Origin: an uncultured Gammaproteobacteria bacterium
GTDB taxonomy: Bacteria; Pseudomonadota; Gammaproteobacteria; Pseudomonadales; Pseudohongiellaceae
Direction of reading: 5' to 3'
Assembly (NCBI GenBank): GCA_913060495.1
Contig: CAJXRP010000003.1
Location: 124,001-188,000, forward strand
DNA length: 64,000 nucleotides
In this document: piece after piece, positions 43,214 through 51,914 of the stretch
How positions within the stretch are numbered: position 1 is the first letter of the stretch
How the letters are laid out: each line of letters starts with the position of its first letter
Made by a program: the position numbers and the translations under genes
The notes under the pieces: model-generated
The model's input: only the letters and a program-made list of their open reading frames with translations
Told to the model about the DNA's origin: nothing
Database searches by the model: none

Positions 43214-44902
43214 ATGGATGAATTTGATTTCGTAATAGTGGGCGCGGGTTCGGCAGGCTGTGTACTGGCGAACAGACTTTCTGCCGATCCAGAAAACCGA
43301 GTGTTGTTGGTAGAAGCGGGCGGGAGTGATCGTAATATTTTTGTGCAGATGCCCACAGCCTTGTCTTATCCCATGGCGATGGATAGATTCAATTGGGGCT
43401 ATCACTCTGAGCCAGAGCCGGGGCTCGATGGTAGAAAGATAACTTGTCCGCGGGGCAAAGGTCTCGGTGGCACCTCAACAATCAATGGCATGGTATACGT
43501 GCGCGGCAATGCCCACGACTTCGAAGAATGGGAAAGTTTAGGGGCTAAAGGCTGGGGCTATCGAGACTGTCTACCTTACTTCAAGCGTGCCGAATCTTGG
43601 ATTGGAGGCGGCGACGACTACCGTGGTGCAGATGGACCTCTAGGCGTGTGCGGCGGCAACGATATGCGCCTTAACCCTTTGTATCGTTCTTTTGTCGATG
43701 CAGGAGTAGAGGCCGGCTATCCTGAAACGAAAGATTACAACGGTGAGTATCAAGAAGGTTTTGGTCCGATGCATATGACGGTGCGAGGTGGAGTGCGCGA
43801 ATCTACAGCGCGGGCTTATTTGAAGCCCGTTATGCATCGATCGAACCTCACAGTCATCACTAATGCATTGGTGCAGCGTGTCGAGTTTGATGAAAAACGT
43901 GCTACAGGCATAACTCTTAAAACGAAGGGCAGCATAAAATCTATCTGTGCAACGCGAGAGGTAATTCTAACCGCAGGCGCTATCGCTTCACCCATGCTGT
44001 TACAACTTTCTGGAATTGGTGGCGAAAAGAACTTGAAAGAAGCTGGTGTAGAGACAATTCACCCGCTATCCGGTGTCGGTGAAAATTTGCAAGATCACCT
44101 CGAAGTGTATTTTCAGTTTCATTGTAAGCAGCCTGTAAGTCTAAACAATAAGTTGGGTTTGTTCAGCAAGGCGCTGATAGGCGCCAGGTGGTTGCTGTTT
44201 AAGGATGGCCTAGGGGCAAGCAATCATTTCGAGTCTTGTGCATTTATTCGTTCGAAGAGAGGATTGAAATCACCGGATATTCAGTACCACTTTTTACCTG
44301 CTGCGATGCGTTATGACGGCACGCCTTCTATTGCTGGGCATGGTTTTCAGGTTCACGTAGGGCCGAATAAGCCTAAGAGTCGAGGGCGCGTGAGGATAAC
44401 GTCAGCGGATGCGGCAGTCGCTCCAAGTATTCTCTTCAATTACTATCAGGCTGATGAAGACATCGAAGCCTGGCGGCAATGTATTCGTCTAACTCGGGAA
44501 ATTATGCAGCAACCAGCCATGGATGAATATCGCGGCGAAGAGATTCAGCCGGGGGTCGACGTCAGTAGCAATGCTGAGATAGATGCCTGGGTTAAACAGA
44601 ATATTGAAAGTGCCTATCATCCTGCTGGCACTTGCAAGATGGGAAAGGCTAGCGATCCGAGCGCGGTTGTCGACAAGGATTGTCGCGTGCATGGACTGAA
44701 GAATTTAAGAGTAGTAGATGCCTCGGTTTTTCCAACTTTACCGAATGGCAACATCAATGCGCCGGTAATCATGGTGGCAGAGAAAATTGCTGATGTGATT
44801 TTGAAGGTTGATCCACTCCCTGCTGCCACAGTTGCTGTCCATTTGCCTAAGGATTGGCAAAATCAGCAGAGAGAAGGACGCCCCGTAAGAGATATCGAGT
44901 AA
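43214..44902 (+). CDS. GMC oxidoreductase, choline dehydrogenase-like
   Basis: 562 residues, the length of BetA. The FAD fold opens with [20 protein letters not shown] and [28 protein letters not shown] and DFEEWE are GMC signatures. The catalytic pair is His469 in [12 protein letters not shown] and the later [14 protein letters not shown]. It would oxidise choline or another primary alcohol and pass electrons to the respiratory chain. It starts 11 bases after the BCCT-like gene, so uptake and oxidation are coupled. No betaine-aldehyde dehydrogenase or betI regulator is present, so betA is not used as a firm name. Confidence 0.88.
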   Translation: MDEFDFVIVGAGSAGCVLANRLSADPENRVLLVEAGGSDRNIFVQMPTALSYPMAMDRFNWGYHSEPEPGLDGRKITCPRGKGLGGTSTINGMVYVRGNAHDFEEWESLGAKGWGYRDCLPYFKRAESWIGGGDDYRGADGPLGVCGGNDMRLNPLYRSFVDAGVEAGYPETKDYNGEYQEGFGPMHMTVRGGVRESTARAYLKPVMHRSNLTVITNALVQRVEFDEKRATGITLKTKGSIKSICATREVILTAGAIASPMLLQLSGIGGEKNLKEAGVETIHPLSGVGENLQDHLEVYFQFHCKQPVSLNNKLGLFSKALIGARWLLFKDGLGASNHFESCAFIRSKRGLKSPDIQYHFLPAAMRYDGTPSIAGHGFQVHVGPNKPKSRGRVRITSADAAVAPSILFNYYQADEDIEAWRQCIRLTREIMQQPAMDEYRGEEIQPGVDVSSNAEIDAWVKQNIESAYHPAGTCKMGKASDPSAVVDKDCRVHGLKNLRVVDASVFPTLPNGNINAPVIMVAEKIADVILKVDPLPAATVAVHLPKDWQNQQREGRPVRDIE

Positions 44903-45077
44903 TCTTCACCAGAAGCAAAGATTGCCGAGTTGGCTTGCCGTTCTGCTAATTGAATCGAGCAGCTAATTAGGTAGAATCAATGACCATTGCCTCTTATGCG
45001 GTGGAATTGGGCTGATAGCGAAGCCCAGACCCGTAATTTAGACTTCGTGCTATTTATAGCGCCCTCAGGAGATAACC

Positions 45078-47435
45078 TTGAACAATTCCTCCCAATACCC
45101 CAAGCCTCGTTTTCTTTCTATTGTTATAGGCATCATAGGTGCTCTCTTGCTGTGGATGGGAGTCTTGCTGCTGGGGGCGGGCGGTTCGCTCTATTATGCT
45201 TTCGCTGGGATTGTGCTTTTAGTCAGTGCCGTCTTTCTTTTTCGGGGAGATGTGCGGGGTGCACAGTTGTACGGAGCTTTCCTGCTGTTTACCTATATCT
45301 GGGCTTTGTATGAATCGGGTCTGGATGCCTGGGCGCTGATGCCACGTGTCGCCATGTTCAGCGTGCTAGGTCTCTGGTTCCTCCTGCCTAGAGTTCGGAG
45401 AGGCTTGTTGCAAGCGGAACCAGCGCCCCTGTTTCAGCAACGATCAACGCAGGCAACATTAGGTGGCTTAGCGCTGCTCATCGTCGCCTTGTTTGTCAGT
45501 AGAGGGTATGAAGTTGGTATGCCTAGCGCGGCTGGAACCGGACAGGTAAATAATGCGACGGGAGATTGGGCTAATTATGGCTCCTCCAAAACGGGCACTC
45601 GCTATGCCGCAACCGATCAAATAAACATTGAGAATGTAGGCCAATTAGAAAGGGCGTGGGAAATTCGTACTCGCGTACCCGGGGCATTCAAAGGTACGCC
45701 AATCCAGATAGATGACGGCCTGTATATGTGCACGGGCCAGAATATAATTCTTGCTCTGGATCCGGACACCGGTGAGGAGCGCTGGCGTTTCGACCCTGAT
45801 CTTCAATCGCCGAAGATAGGCTTCTGGGATACCTGTCGCGGTGTGACTTACTACGACAATCCAGAGCCAAATTCGGCGGCCGAGTGTGCAGAACGTATCT
45901 TTACCGCGACGACCGATGCTCGCTTGATAGCGGTAGACAAGAACACTGGCCTGCCCTGCAGTGGTTTCGGCGTCAACGGTGAGATTAGTTTGCTAGATGG
46001 CATGGGCGAAGTTGTTCCGGGTTTCTATTTCGTGACTTCACCACCCACTATAGCCAATGACGTATTGGTTCTAGGTGGCTGGGTGCTGGACAATCAGATG
46101 ACGCAAGAACCATCTGGTGTAGTGCGCGGATTCAATCCTATGACGGGTGAGCTGGTTTGGGCTTGGGATATGGGGCGTGAAGATCGAACTGGTTTGCCGG
46201 AGCCTGGCGAGAACTATACGCGGGGAACGCCGAATGTGTGGAGCCTGACTAGTGCCGATGAAGAGCTTGGTCTTATCTATGTGCCAACAGGCAATGCTAC
46301 TCCAGATTATTTCGGCGGACACCGCAGCGAAGCCATGGAGAAATACGCTAGCTCCATCATTGCACTCGATGCGCGAACCGGTCGAGTTAGATGGAGTTTT
46401 CAAACAACGCATCACGATATCTGGGACTATGATGTGCCCGCGCAGCCGACGTTAGTAGATATTCCTGTTGATGGTGTGATTCGTAAGGCCGTTGTCGTCC
46501 CTACCAAGCGCGCAGAAATTTTTCTTCTCGATAGAGAGACGGGCGAACCACTTGCTGAGGTGGCAGAACTGCCGACACCACAGACAGATATTCCAGAAGA
46601 CTTCACTAACCCGACTCAACCTTTCTCGGTGGGCATGCCTTCCTTTGCACAAGAGCGGCTAACCGAAGCTGACATGTGGGGCATCACGCCATTCGATCAA
46701 GCAGCCTGCAGACTGCAGTTCAAGCGCATGCGCTATGAGGGCCCTTTGACGCCGCCAACTACGGGGTACGGTTCTCTGTACTATCCAGGTGTTGCCGGTG
46801 GAATGAACTGGGGCAGTGTTGCCGTGGATGAGGTTAATCATCTAATGGTGGTTAACACCATGAACAATCCCTCGGTGGTTCGTCTGATACCTAGAGAAGA
46901 TGTTAGGGAAGGTGAAGGATTTGGTATCGGTGGTGCGCAGGCTGGCACTCCCTATGCGGTTTTTTCTTTCTTCTTTCTCTCGCCAATATTCGCACCCTGC
47001 ATTGAACCACCCTATGGCGAGATGGCCGTAGTTGATTTGGCATCTCAGGAATTATTGTGGAGACGGCCACTCGGTACGGCTAAGGAGCAAGGCCCTTTAG
47101 GCATTCCTAGCAGATTGCCTCTGCCTATGGGTATGTTCTACAACGCTGGTTCAATAGTCACTGGCGGTGGTTTAATCTTTAATGCCGGCGTAGTGGATAG
47201 CAAAGCCCGTGCTATAGATGTTCTCACTGGCGAGGAAGTGTGGACCGACGGCCTACCCGGATCATCGACAGCGACTCCGATGACTTACGTAAGCCCGACT
47301 ACGGGTAAGCAGTATGTCATCGTTACTGTAGCCGATGGCGGTGGTGAGCTGCAGCTCGAGGCGGCAGTTGACGACGATGTTGAAACGGGAGATGTGCCAG
47401 GTGGCTATGTGATTGCTTATAGCTTAGCTGACTAA
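45078..47435 (+). CDS. Membrane-bound PQQ dehydrogenase, glucose/quinate family
   Basis: 785 residues, close to the roughly 800 of E. coli Gcd. The start is TTG at 45078, favoured by AGGAG 7 bases upstream and because the next Met lies inside the first membrane helix. Residues 10-140 form about five helices (LLLGAGGSLYYAFAGIVLLVSAV, WALYESGLDAWALMPR) as in membrane glucose dehydrogenase. The propeller follows with WANYGSSKTGTRYAATDQIN, TTHHDIWDYDVPAQPTLVDI and a C-terminal SPTTGKQYVIVTVADGGG. It oxidises aldoses or polyols in the periplasm and reduces ubiquinone. The specific substrate is unknown. Confidence 0.9.
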   Translation: MNNSSQYPKPRFLSIVIGIIGALLLWMGVLLLGAGGSLYYAFAGIVLLVSAVFLFRGDVRGAQLYGAFLLFTYIWALYESGLDAWALMPRVAMFSVLGLWFLLPRVRRGLLQAEPAPLFQQRSTQATLGGLALLIVALFVSRGYEVGMPSAAGTGQVNNATGDWANYGSSKTGTRYAATDQINIENVGQLERAWEIRTRVPGAFKGTPIQIDDGLYMCTGQNIILALDPDTGEERWRFDPDLQSPKIGFWDTCRGVTYYDNPEPNSAAECAERIFTATTDARLIAVDKNTGLPCSGFGVNGEISLLDGMGEVVPGFYFVTSPPTIANDVLVLGGWVLDNQMTQEPSGVVRGFNPMTGELVWAWDMGREDRTGLPEPGENYTRGTPNVWSLTSADEELGLIYVPTGNATPDYFGGHRSEAMEKYASSIIALDARTGRVRWSFQTTHHDIWDYDVPAQPTLVDIPVDGVIRKAVVVPTKRAEIFLLDRETGEPLAEVAELPTPQTDIPEDFTNPTQPFSVGMPSFAQERLTEADMWGITPFDQAACRLQFKRMRYEGPLTPPTTGYGSLYYPGVAGGMNWGSVAVDEVNHLMVVNTMNNPSVVRLIPREDVREGEGFGIGGAQAGTPYAVFSFFFLSPIFAPCIEPPYGEMAVVDLASQELLWRRPLGTAKEQGPLGIPSRLPLPMGMFYNAGSIVTGGGLIFNAGVVDSKARAIDVLTGEEVWTDGLPGSSTATPMTYVSPTTGKQYVIVTVADGGGELQLEAAVDDDVETGDVPGGYVIAYSLAD

Positions 47436-47538
47436 CAACTGCTGGCTCTGACTAAGATTTATAACGCGCTGAATAGGTGGTCAAAGATTGATTCCAGCAT
47501 TCAGCTTAGATGATTTTTTATTAGGGGATAAGAACGAC

Positions 47539-48768
47539 ATGCGACATTTTTTGAATAGAGACTTAGCAACACTGCTTAGCGGATTCTTATTTTTGATATC
47601 TGCTTCGCTATCGAATGCTGACATAGATCAGGCGCGCTTGGATGCCATTGCGGCTGACATGCAATCTCGAATTGATGGTGAACGGCTCTCCGGCGCAGTC
47701 ATAATGATTGCCCAAGATGGAGAGCTGCAGATGAGTGAGACTTTCGGTTATCAGAACGTGGAAGATCAGCTCCCTATGAATATGGATACCATCTTTCGAA
47801 TCTTTTCCATGACGAAGCCAGTCACCGGCACTGCGCTGATGATTCTCCATGATGAAGGTAAGTTTCAGTTAAGCGACCCTGTTTCTAAATACATTCCCGA
47901 ACTAGCCAATGTGCAGGTTGCAACGGGCAGCGATGCGGATGGCGGCTTTATCACTGAAGCGGCTAATCATGAGATGACTATTCAGGAATTGATGACTCAT
48001 ACCGGTGGCATTATGTACGTTCCGCCTCTGTCGAGTGGGCCAGTGCCTTTAGCCATGATAGCTGCAGGTATTATGCGGCCCGATATTGTATTGGCAGACC
48101 AGATAGATAGCCTCGGTGAACTACCTCTTGGTTATCAGCCAGGTACGCAGTGGGAATACAGCTATTCCGTCGATGTGCAGGGCTATCTCGTTGAAGTTTT
48201 GTCGGGTCAGACTTTTGATAACTTTCTCGCGCAGCGAATCTTCGAACCACTGGGAATGGTAGACACAGGTTTCTTTGTGCCCGCCGACAAGGCCCATCGT
48301 CTAGCGAGACAGTACAACCAGGCTACAACCGGCGGTCTTACTCGAACAGATACTGGTCAGTTTCTCACTAAGCCGAAATTTTTCTCCGGCGGTGGCGGGC
48401 TAACCTCAACTGCTAGCGACTACATGAAGTTTGCGCAGATGCATCTCAATAAGGGTGAGCTGAATGGTGTGCGAATTTTGTCTGAGGACGCGATTGCGAT
48501 AATGCGCAGTAACCTCCTTCCCGATGGCATCGACAATATTGCCAACATCTATCCGGGCAACGTCTTCGGAGTGGATTTTGCTGTAGTAAGCGATTCGGAT
48601 GCGTTCAACGGCGCCCCTGAGGGCACCCATTGGTGGTGGGGTATTGCCGGTTCATGGTTCTGGATCGATCCTGTGCAGAATATAATATTCGTCGGCATGA
48701 TACAGAACGATAATATTTTCTATTCTATACAGACTCACGGAGCCATGCGCAGCTTGCTGTATCAGTAG
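47539..48768 (+). CDS. Exported serine hydrolase, beta-lactamase-fold esterase (EstB-like)
   Basis: About 409 residues from the ATG at 47539, chosen over the track's TTG because AGGGGAT lies upstream and the signal peptide LATLLSGFLFLISASLSNA then starts properly. The catalytic Ser90-x-x-Lys93 is in FSMTKPVTG; YSYSVDVQGYLVE is the second-motif region and THTGGIMY and GGGGLTSTASDY follow. This is the family VIII carboxylesterase/penicillin-binding-like pattern; ester hydrolysis is more likely than beta-lactam hydrolysis. It follows the quinoprotein gene by about 100 bases and may be co-transcribed. Confidence 0.85.
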   Translation: MRHFLNRDLATLLSGFLFLISASLSNADIDQARLDAIAADMQSRIDGERLSGAVIMIAQDGELQMSETFGYQNVEDQLPMNMDTIFRIFSMTKPVTGTALMILHDEGKFQLSDPVSKYIPELANVQVATGSDADGGFITEAANHEMTIQELMTHTGGIMYVPPLSSGPVPLAMIAAGIMRPDIVLADQIDSLGELPLGYQPGTQWEYSYSVDVQGYLVEVLSGQTFDNFLAQRIFEPLGMVDTGFFVPADKAHRLARQYNQATTGGLTRTDTGQFLTKPKFFSGGGGLTSTASDYMKFAQMHLNKGELNGVRILSEDAIAIMRSNLLPDGIDNIANIYPGNVFGVDFAVVSDSDAFNGAPEGTHWWWGIAGSWFWIDPVQNIIFVGMIQNDNIFYSIQTHGAMRSLLYQ

Positions 48769-49171
48769 AGTCAGCTAAGTATTGACGGACTGCGACGCCA
48801 ATCCACAAGGAAGTGGAACAAGTTCTGTTCGCGCACCACAATAAGGCGTATAGTCTCCACTAGTCCCTTCGTATATCGAGCTTACCGGCCTTCTAGCCTC
48901 TATTCTTGCTAATACGCCCCCTTGTCTACAGGCGAGTGGGGGCCGTTCTCCTGTTCGTGTTTAGTTTTCTATTGCTATCACCGTAGTCGCCGTACCGCTG
49001 TAACTCCTTTTTCTGGTTGATCTGAAACCGTTCGAGGAGTTTTCGTCATCTAAAAATTAGCTACAAATACCTTTATAAGAATCGCGACAACGGTTTGGGA
49101 ATTATTGTCTGCGCTCGCATGTCGATGGCGGACCTAATTGTCCAAGAAATTAATTAATTATCAGGATCACC
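48769..49171. other. Gene-free region upstream of the CDP-alcohol enzymes
   Basis: About 400 bases without a supported frame. A GCCCCC/GGGGGC stem with a 16-base loop at 48916-48943 could end the hydrolase transcript. The end nearest the next gene is AT-rich (AATTAATTAATTATC) and probably contains its promoter. I do not recognise a riboswitch. Confidence 0.4.
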
Positions 49172-49825
49172 ATGTCATCACAAGAAAACAAGCATGTAGA
49201 GAGTCAGCCCACCATTCTCTCCTATGTAAGGGATCTCCCTAACTTATGTTCTCTGGCAGGGCTGGCCTGTACGGTATCGGCTATTTACTTGAGTATTCTG
49301 GGGATCTATTACGGGGCAATGATTGGGATGATTTGGGCAGTCGCTTTCGACTGGGCCGATGGATTAATCGCTCGAAAAATGACAGGTCGGACTGGCAATG
49401 ACCGAACCTTTGGTGGCCAGCTTGATGTAGTGATCGACATCGTAAGTTATGGAGTGACGCCGGCGATCCTTCTGCTAAGTTATGGAGGGTTTGAGCCAAT
49501 CTATCTTGTGGGGGCATTCATCGTACTTGCAGCAAGTGCGATACGGCTTAGTTACTTTAGTACCTATGGTCTTTCTGCGGATTCGAAGTACACGGGTCTA
49601 GCTCTCGATAACAACAGCATAGTTCTGGTGTTCCTGTTCCTCTTCGATAGCTTTTTTAGTGAAGCGAATTTTTCGCTTGTTCTCTATGGAGTCTGCGTAA
49701 CTCTTGCAGCACTGAACGTGTCACAAATTAAGACCCCGAAATTTTCTGGAAACCCTATCAGTGTTTATGTTCTTTCTGTCTATACCCTTAGCATTACAGG
49801 TATTTATGCATGGCGGCTCTTATAG
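49172..49825 (+). CDS. CDP-alcohol phosphatidyltransferase, PssA-like
   Basis: 217 residues with six or so helices. The family catalytic motif D-G-x2-A-R-x8-9-G-x3-D-x3-D is present as DGLIARKMTGRTG...GGQLDVVID near residues 67-95. The following SYGVTPAILLLSYGGF and the SKYTGLALDNNS stretch resemble type II phosphatidylserine synthase. It transfers an alcohol headgroup to or from a CDP-linked lipid in the inner membrane. AGGAT precedes the ATG. The adjacent cytidylyltransferase suggests the activated headgroup may be supplied as a CDP-alcohol, which is not the normal serine synthase reaction; the true lipid is unknown. Confidence 0.82.
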   Translation: MSSQENKHVESQPTILSYVRDLPNLCSLAGLACTVSAIYLSILGIYYGAMIGMIWAVAFDWADGLIARKMTGRTGNDRTFGGQLDVVIDIVSYGVTPAILLLSYGGFEPIYLVGAFIVLAASAIRLSYFSTYGLSADSKYTGLALDNNSIVLVFLFLFDSFFSEANFSLVLYGVCVTLAALNVSQIKTPKFSGNPISVYVLSVYTLSITGIYAWRLL

Positions 49826-49887
49826 AAACCGATTGGTAAGCTCTACACTTAATGAATAAGCGCACAAAAATAGGAATTGGATAATAG

Positions 49888-50370
49888 ATGATTGTATATA
49901 CCGTAGGTACTTTCGATATGTTGCATGTAGGACATCTTGCATTGCTGGAGCATTGTCAGACACTAGGTAGTGTTGTGGCGGTCGGTGTTGCCTCTGATCA
50001 GGTGGTGAATTCTTATAAGCCGAACAAGCCTGTTATTCCACTAGATCAAAGAATGCAGATGCTAAAAGCTCTTAGCTGCGTGGATATAGTAAGGCCGTAT
50101 TTTGAGCTTGAATATGTCTCTGGTTGCAAAGAGGTTGGTGCAGATATTTTTGTCGTAGGAGAGGACTGGGGACACGAGACGCATAACATCGATGTTGAGG
50201 CATATCTAAATAGTGTAGAGAGCAAGATAGTGAAGGTGCAGTACGATCTACGAACTTCATCTACGCAGATAAAGCAGATGGTTAGGACTCAGCCAGGAAA
50301 GGGCAGGAGTTTGGGTATGCCGCTTACTGGAGCAGTAGCTAACGAGACTCATTCTACAGCAAGATACTAA
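49888..50370 (+). CDS. Cytidylyltransferase-like protein (glycerol-/ethanolamine-phosphate type)
   Basis: 160 residues. The nucleotidyltransferase HxGH motif appears as GTFDMLHVGHLALLE (residues 7-21), followed by VVAVGVASDQVVNSYKPNKPVIPLDQRMQML and the C-terminal RTSSTQIK, which occupies the place of RTEGISTT in CTP:glycerol-3-phosphate or ethanolamine-phosphate cytidylyltransferases. The reaction would be CTP plus a phospho-alcohol giving a CDP-alcohol. It lies 62 bases after the PssA-like gene on the same strand, implying a shared pathway for an unusual phospholipid or surface polymer. Adenylyl transfer is an alternative for this superfamily. Confidence 0.8.
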   Translation: MIVYTVGTFDMLHVGHLALLEHCQTLGSVVAVGVASDQVVNSYKPNKPVIPLDQRMQMLKALSCVDIVRPYFELEYVSGCKEVGADIFVVGEDWGHETHNIDVEAYLNSVESKIVKVQYDLRTSSTQIKQMVRTQPGKGRSLGMPLTGAVANETHSTARY

Positions 50371-50438
50371 AGCCGGCCGAACGAAGAATAATTTCTTAAT
50401 CAGAATAACCCGCTGCAGTGCGGTCAGGAGAAGCTATC

Positions 50439-50555
50439 ATGAGTAAAGAGAAAAAGAGTCACAAAGAAGCAAAAAAGAAGGCCCTTCTAAACCCGAAAGA
50501 AAAGAAGGCAGCGAAGGCGGCAGCCAAGCAAGGAAAGAATGTTCTTGGTAACTAA
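50439..50555 (+). CDS. 38-residue lysine/alanine-rich protein
   Basis: Below the size limit of the ORF track. An ATG with AGGAGA 7 bases upstream opens a 38-codon frame beginning MSKEKKSHKEAKKKALLNP and ending GKNVLGN. Nearly half the residues are Lys or Ala, so the product is strongly basic and probably helical; it could bind RNA, DNA or acidic lipids. Similar tiny basic proteins with a PKEKKAAK core occur in other proteobacteria to my recollection, without known function. It follows the cytidylyltransferase by about 70 bases. Confidence 0.6.
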   Translation: MSKEKKSHKEAKKKALLNPKEKKAAKAAAKQGKNVLGN

Positions 50556-50598
50556 AGCTGCCTAGGACTATGGTTGAGCGAGTTGCATCTAGTACTGT

Positions 50599-51885
50599 CT
50601 ACAAGGCTTTGGCAAACCTAGCGCGGTGATTCAACTGACCAATAAAGGTGTGGATGTCGGAAATGGTAGAGCGCCAGTGCTCTTCCACTCGGATCTCGTC
50701 TTGAGCTTGCCGACCAAATACGACGACCTCATCTCCGGAGTTAATTCCCTCCCAGCCATCGGTCACATCGACCATAGTGGTATTCATCGACATGTTTCCG
50801 ACCGTGGGATAGCGGTTGCCACCGATTAAGACTTCCACCAGGTCAGCAGGAATTCCGTTAACTTTTCCGATAGGGATATTCGCCAGATAGCTGTCCCGTT
50901 GCAGTATGTAGTTACTGCCATACCCCACGGCGCTACCCTTGGGATAAAAAACAACTTGGCCTATTCTCGAATAGACCGACATCAATTGTTGTAGCGCCTG
51001 CGGCGCCTCCTTCTCCAACTTCTCCCCGAAAACTAACGAGCCAATGCGCACCATATCCAGATGCGCTTCTGGCAGACGTAGAGTCGTGGACGTATTTGCC
51101 ACATGGAGAAGAATATCGCGTCGCTCGAAGTCGCCATTCTCAATAATCCAATCGGCCGCTTCCAGGAAGCGCGTCAGCGCGGTACGTGTATCTGTAATAT
51201 CTTCCGCATCCGCATTAGGGAAATGAGTCATGATTCCTGCTATTTGAATATTCTCCAGCTTCAGTAGTGAAAGCAGTTGCTCTCTTATTGCCGGGACGTT
51301 TAAGTCGAATCCGTTCCTGGACATCCCGCCGGTATTCAAATTCAAGTGGATCTTTATGTTTCGGCCTTGTTGCACGCCCAGCTCTGAAAGAAGCTGCGCC
51401 ATTTGAAGATTGCCAACCATTTCTTCAACGTCGCCGTATACGTCTCGATTCGAATGTGTCTGAAGAAGTTCGTCATTGCTTGCTAGTCTCAAGCGTACGA
51501 TTGGCGTGTTCAGATGCATACTCCGCATGGTTGCTAAGGAGTGATTCTCTGTAACGCCGAAATAATTAGCACCTGCCATCTCAGCAATGTTCGCGAGCAT
51601 TTCCAAGCCATGTCCGTAAGCGTCGGATTTAATGACCACCATCATTTGAGTGTCGTCGCCTAGGAGTTGCGTTCTAAGCAATTGTATATTTTCATAGAAG
51701 GCTAGTTGATCAATTTCAATATAGGTGTGAGGCCGTTGATCTATACCGGCCTGTTCTCTGCCGGAATCTTCAATATGATCGAGTAGGGCCTGTGGACTAG
51801 TCTGGGCACTTAGACTATTAACTGCCAATAGTTGCAGCGCAAGAATGAGAAAGAAACTACGTGGCGTAGTGAAATTAGTTTTCAT
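50599..51885 (-). CDS. Periplasmic alanine/broad-specificity racemase-like PLP protein
   Basis: 428 residues with a signal peptide (FFLILALQLLAVNSLSAQ), unlike cytoplasmic Alr. The fold-type III barrel has the PLP lysine Lys86 in VVIKSDAYGHG, and SMNTTMVDVTDG and HVANTSTTLRLPEAHLDMVRIG match the broad-spectrum racemases (Bsr) of Vibrio and Pseudomonas. The second catalytic residue is odd: where Bsr has LPVGYSDGYPR this protein reads IPIGKVNGIPA, placing Lys341 at the usual tyrosine. Activity or stereochemistry may differ. It follows an N-acyl-D-amino-acid deacylase gene by 29 bases in one operon. Confidence 0.82.
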   Translation of the reverse strand: MKTNFTTPRSFFLILALQLLAVNSLSAQTSPQALLDHIEDSGREQAGIDQRPHTYIEIDQLAFYENIQLLRTQLLGDDTQMMVVIKSDAYGHGLEMLANIAEMAGANYFGVTENHSLATMRSMHLNTPIVRLRLASNDELLQTHSNRDVYGDVEEMVGNLQMAQLLSELGVQQGRNIKIHLNLNTGGMSRNGFDLNVPAIREQLLSLLKLENIQIAGIMTHFPNADAEDITDTRTALTRFLEAADWIIENGDFERRDILLHVANTSTTLRLPEAHLDMVRIGSLVFGEKLEKEAPQALQQLMSVYSRIGQVVFYPKGSAVGYGSNYILQRDSYLANIPIGKVNGIPADLVEVLIGGNRYPTVGNMSMNTTMVDVTDGWEGINSGDEVVVFGRQAQDEIRVEEHWRSTISDIHTFIGQLNHRARFAKAL

Positions 51886-51914
51886 CTGCTTATGACCTTT
51901 ATGTAGAGAGGCGA

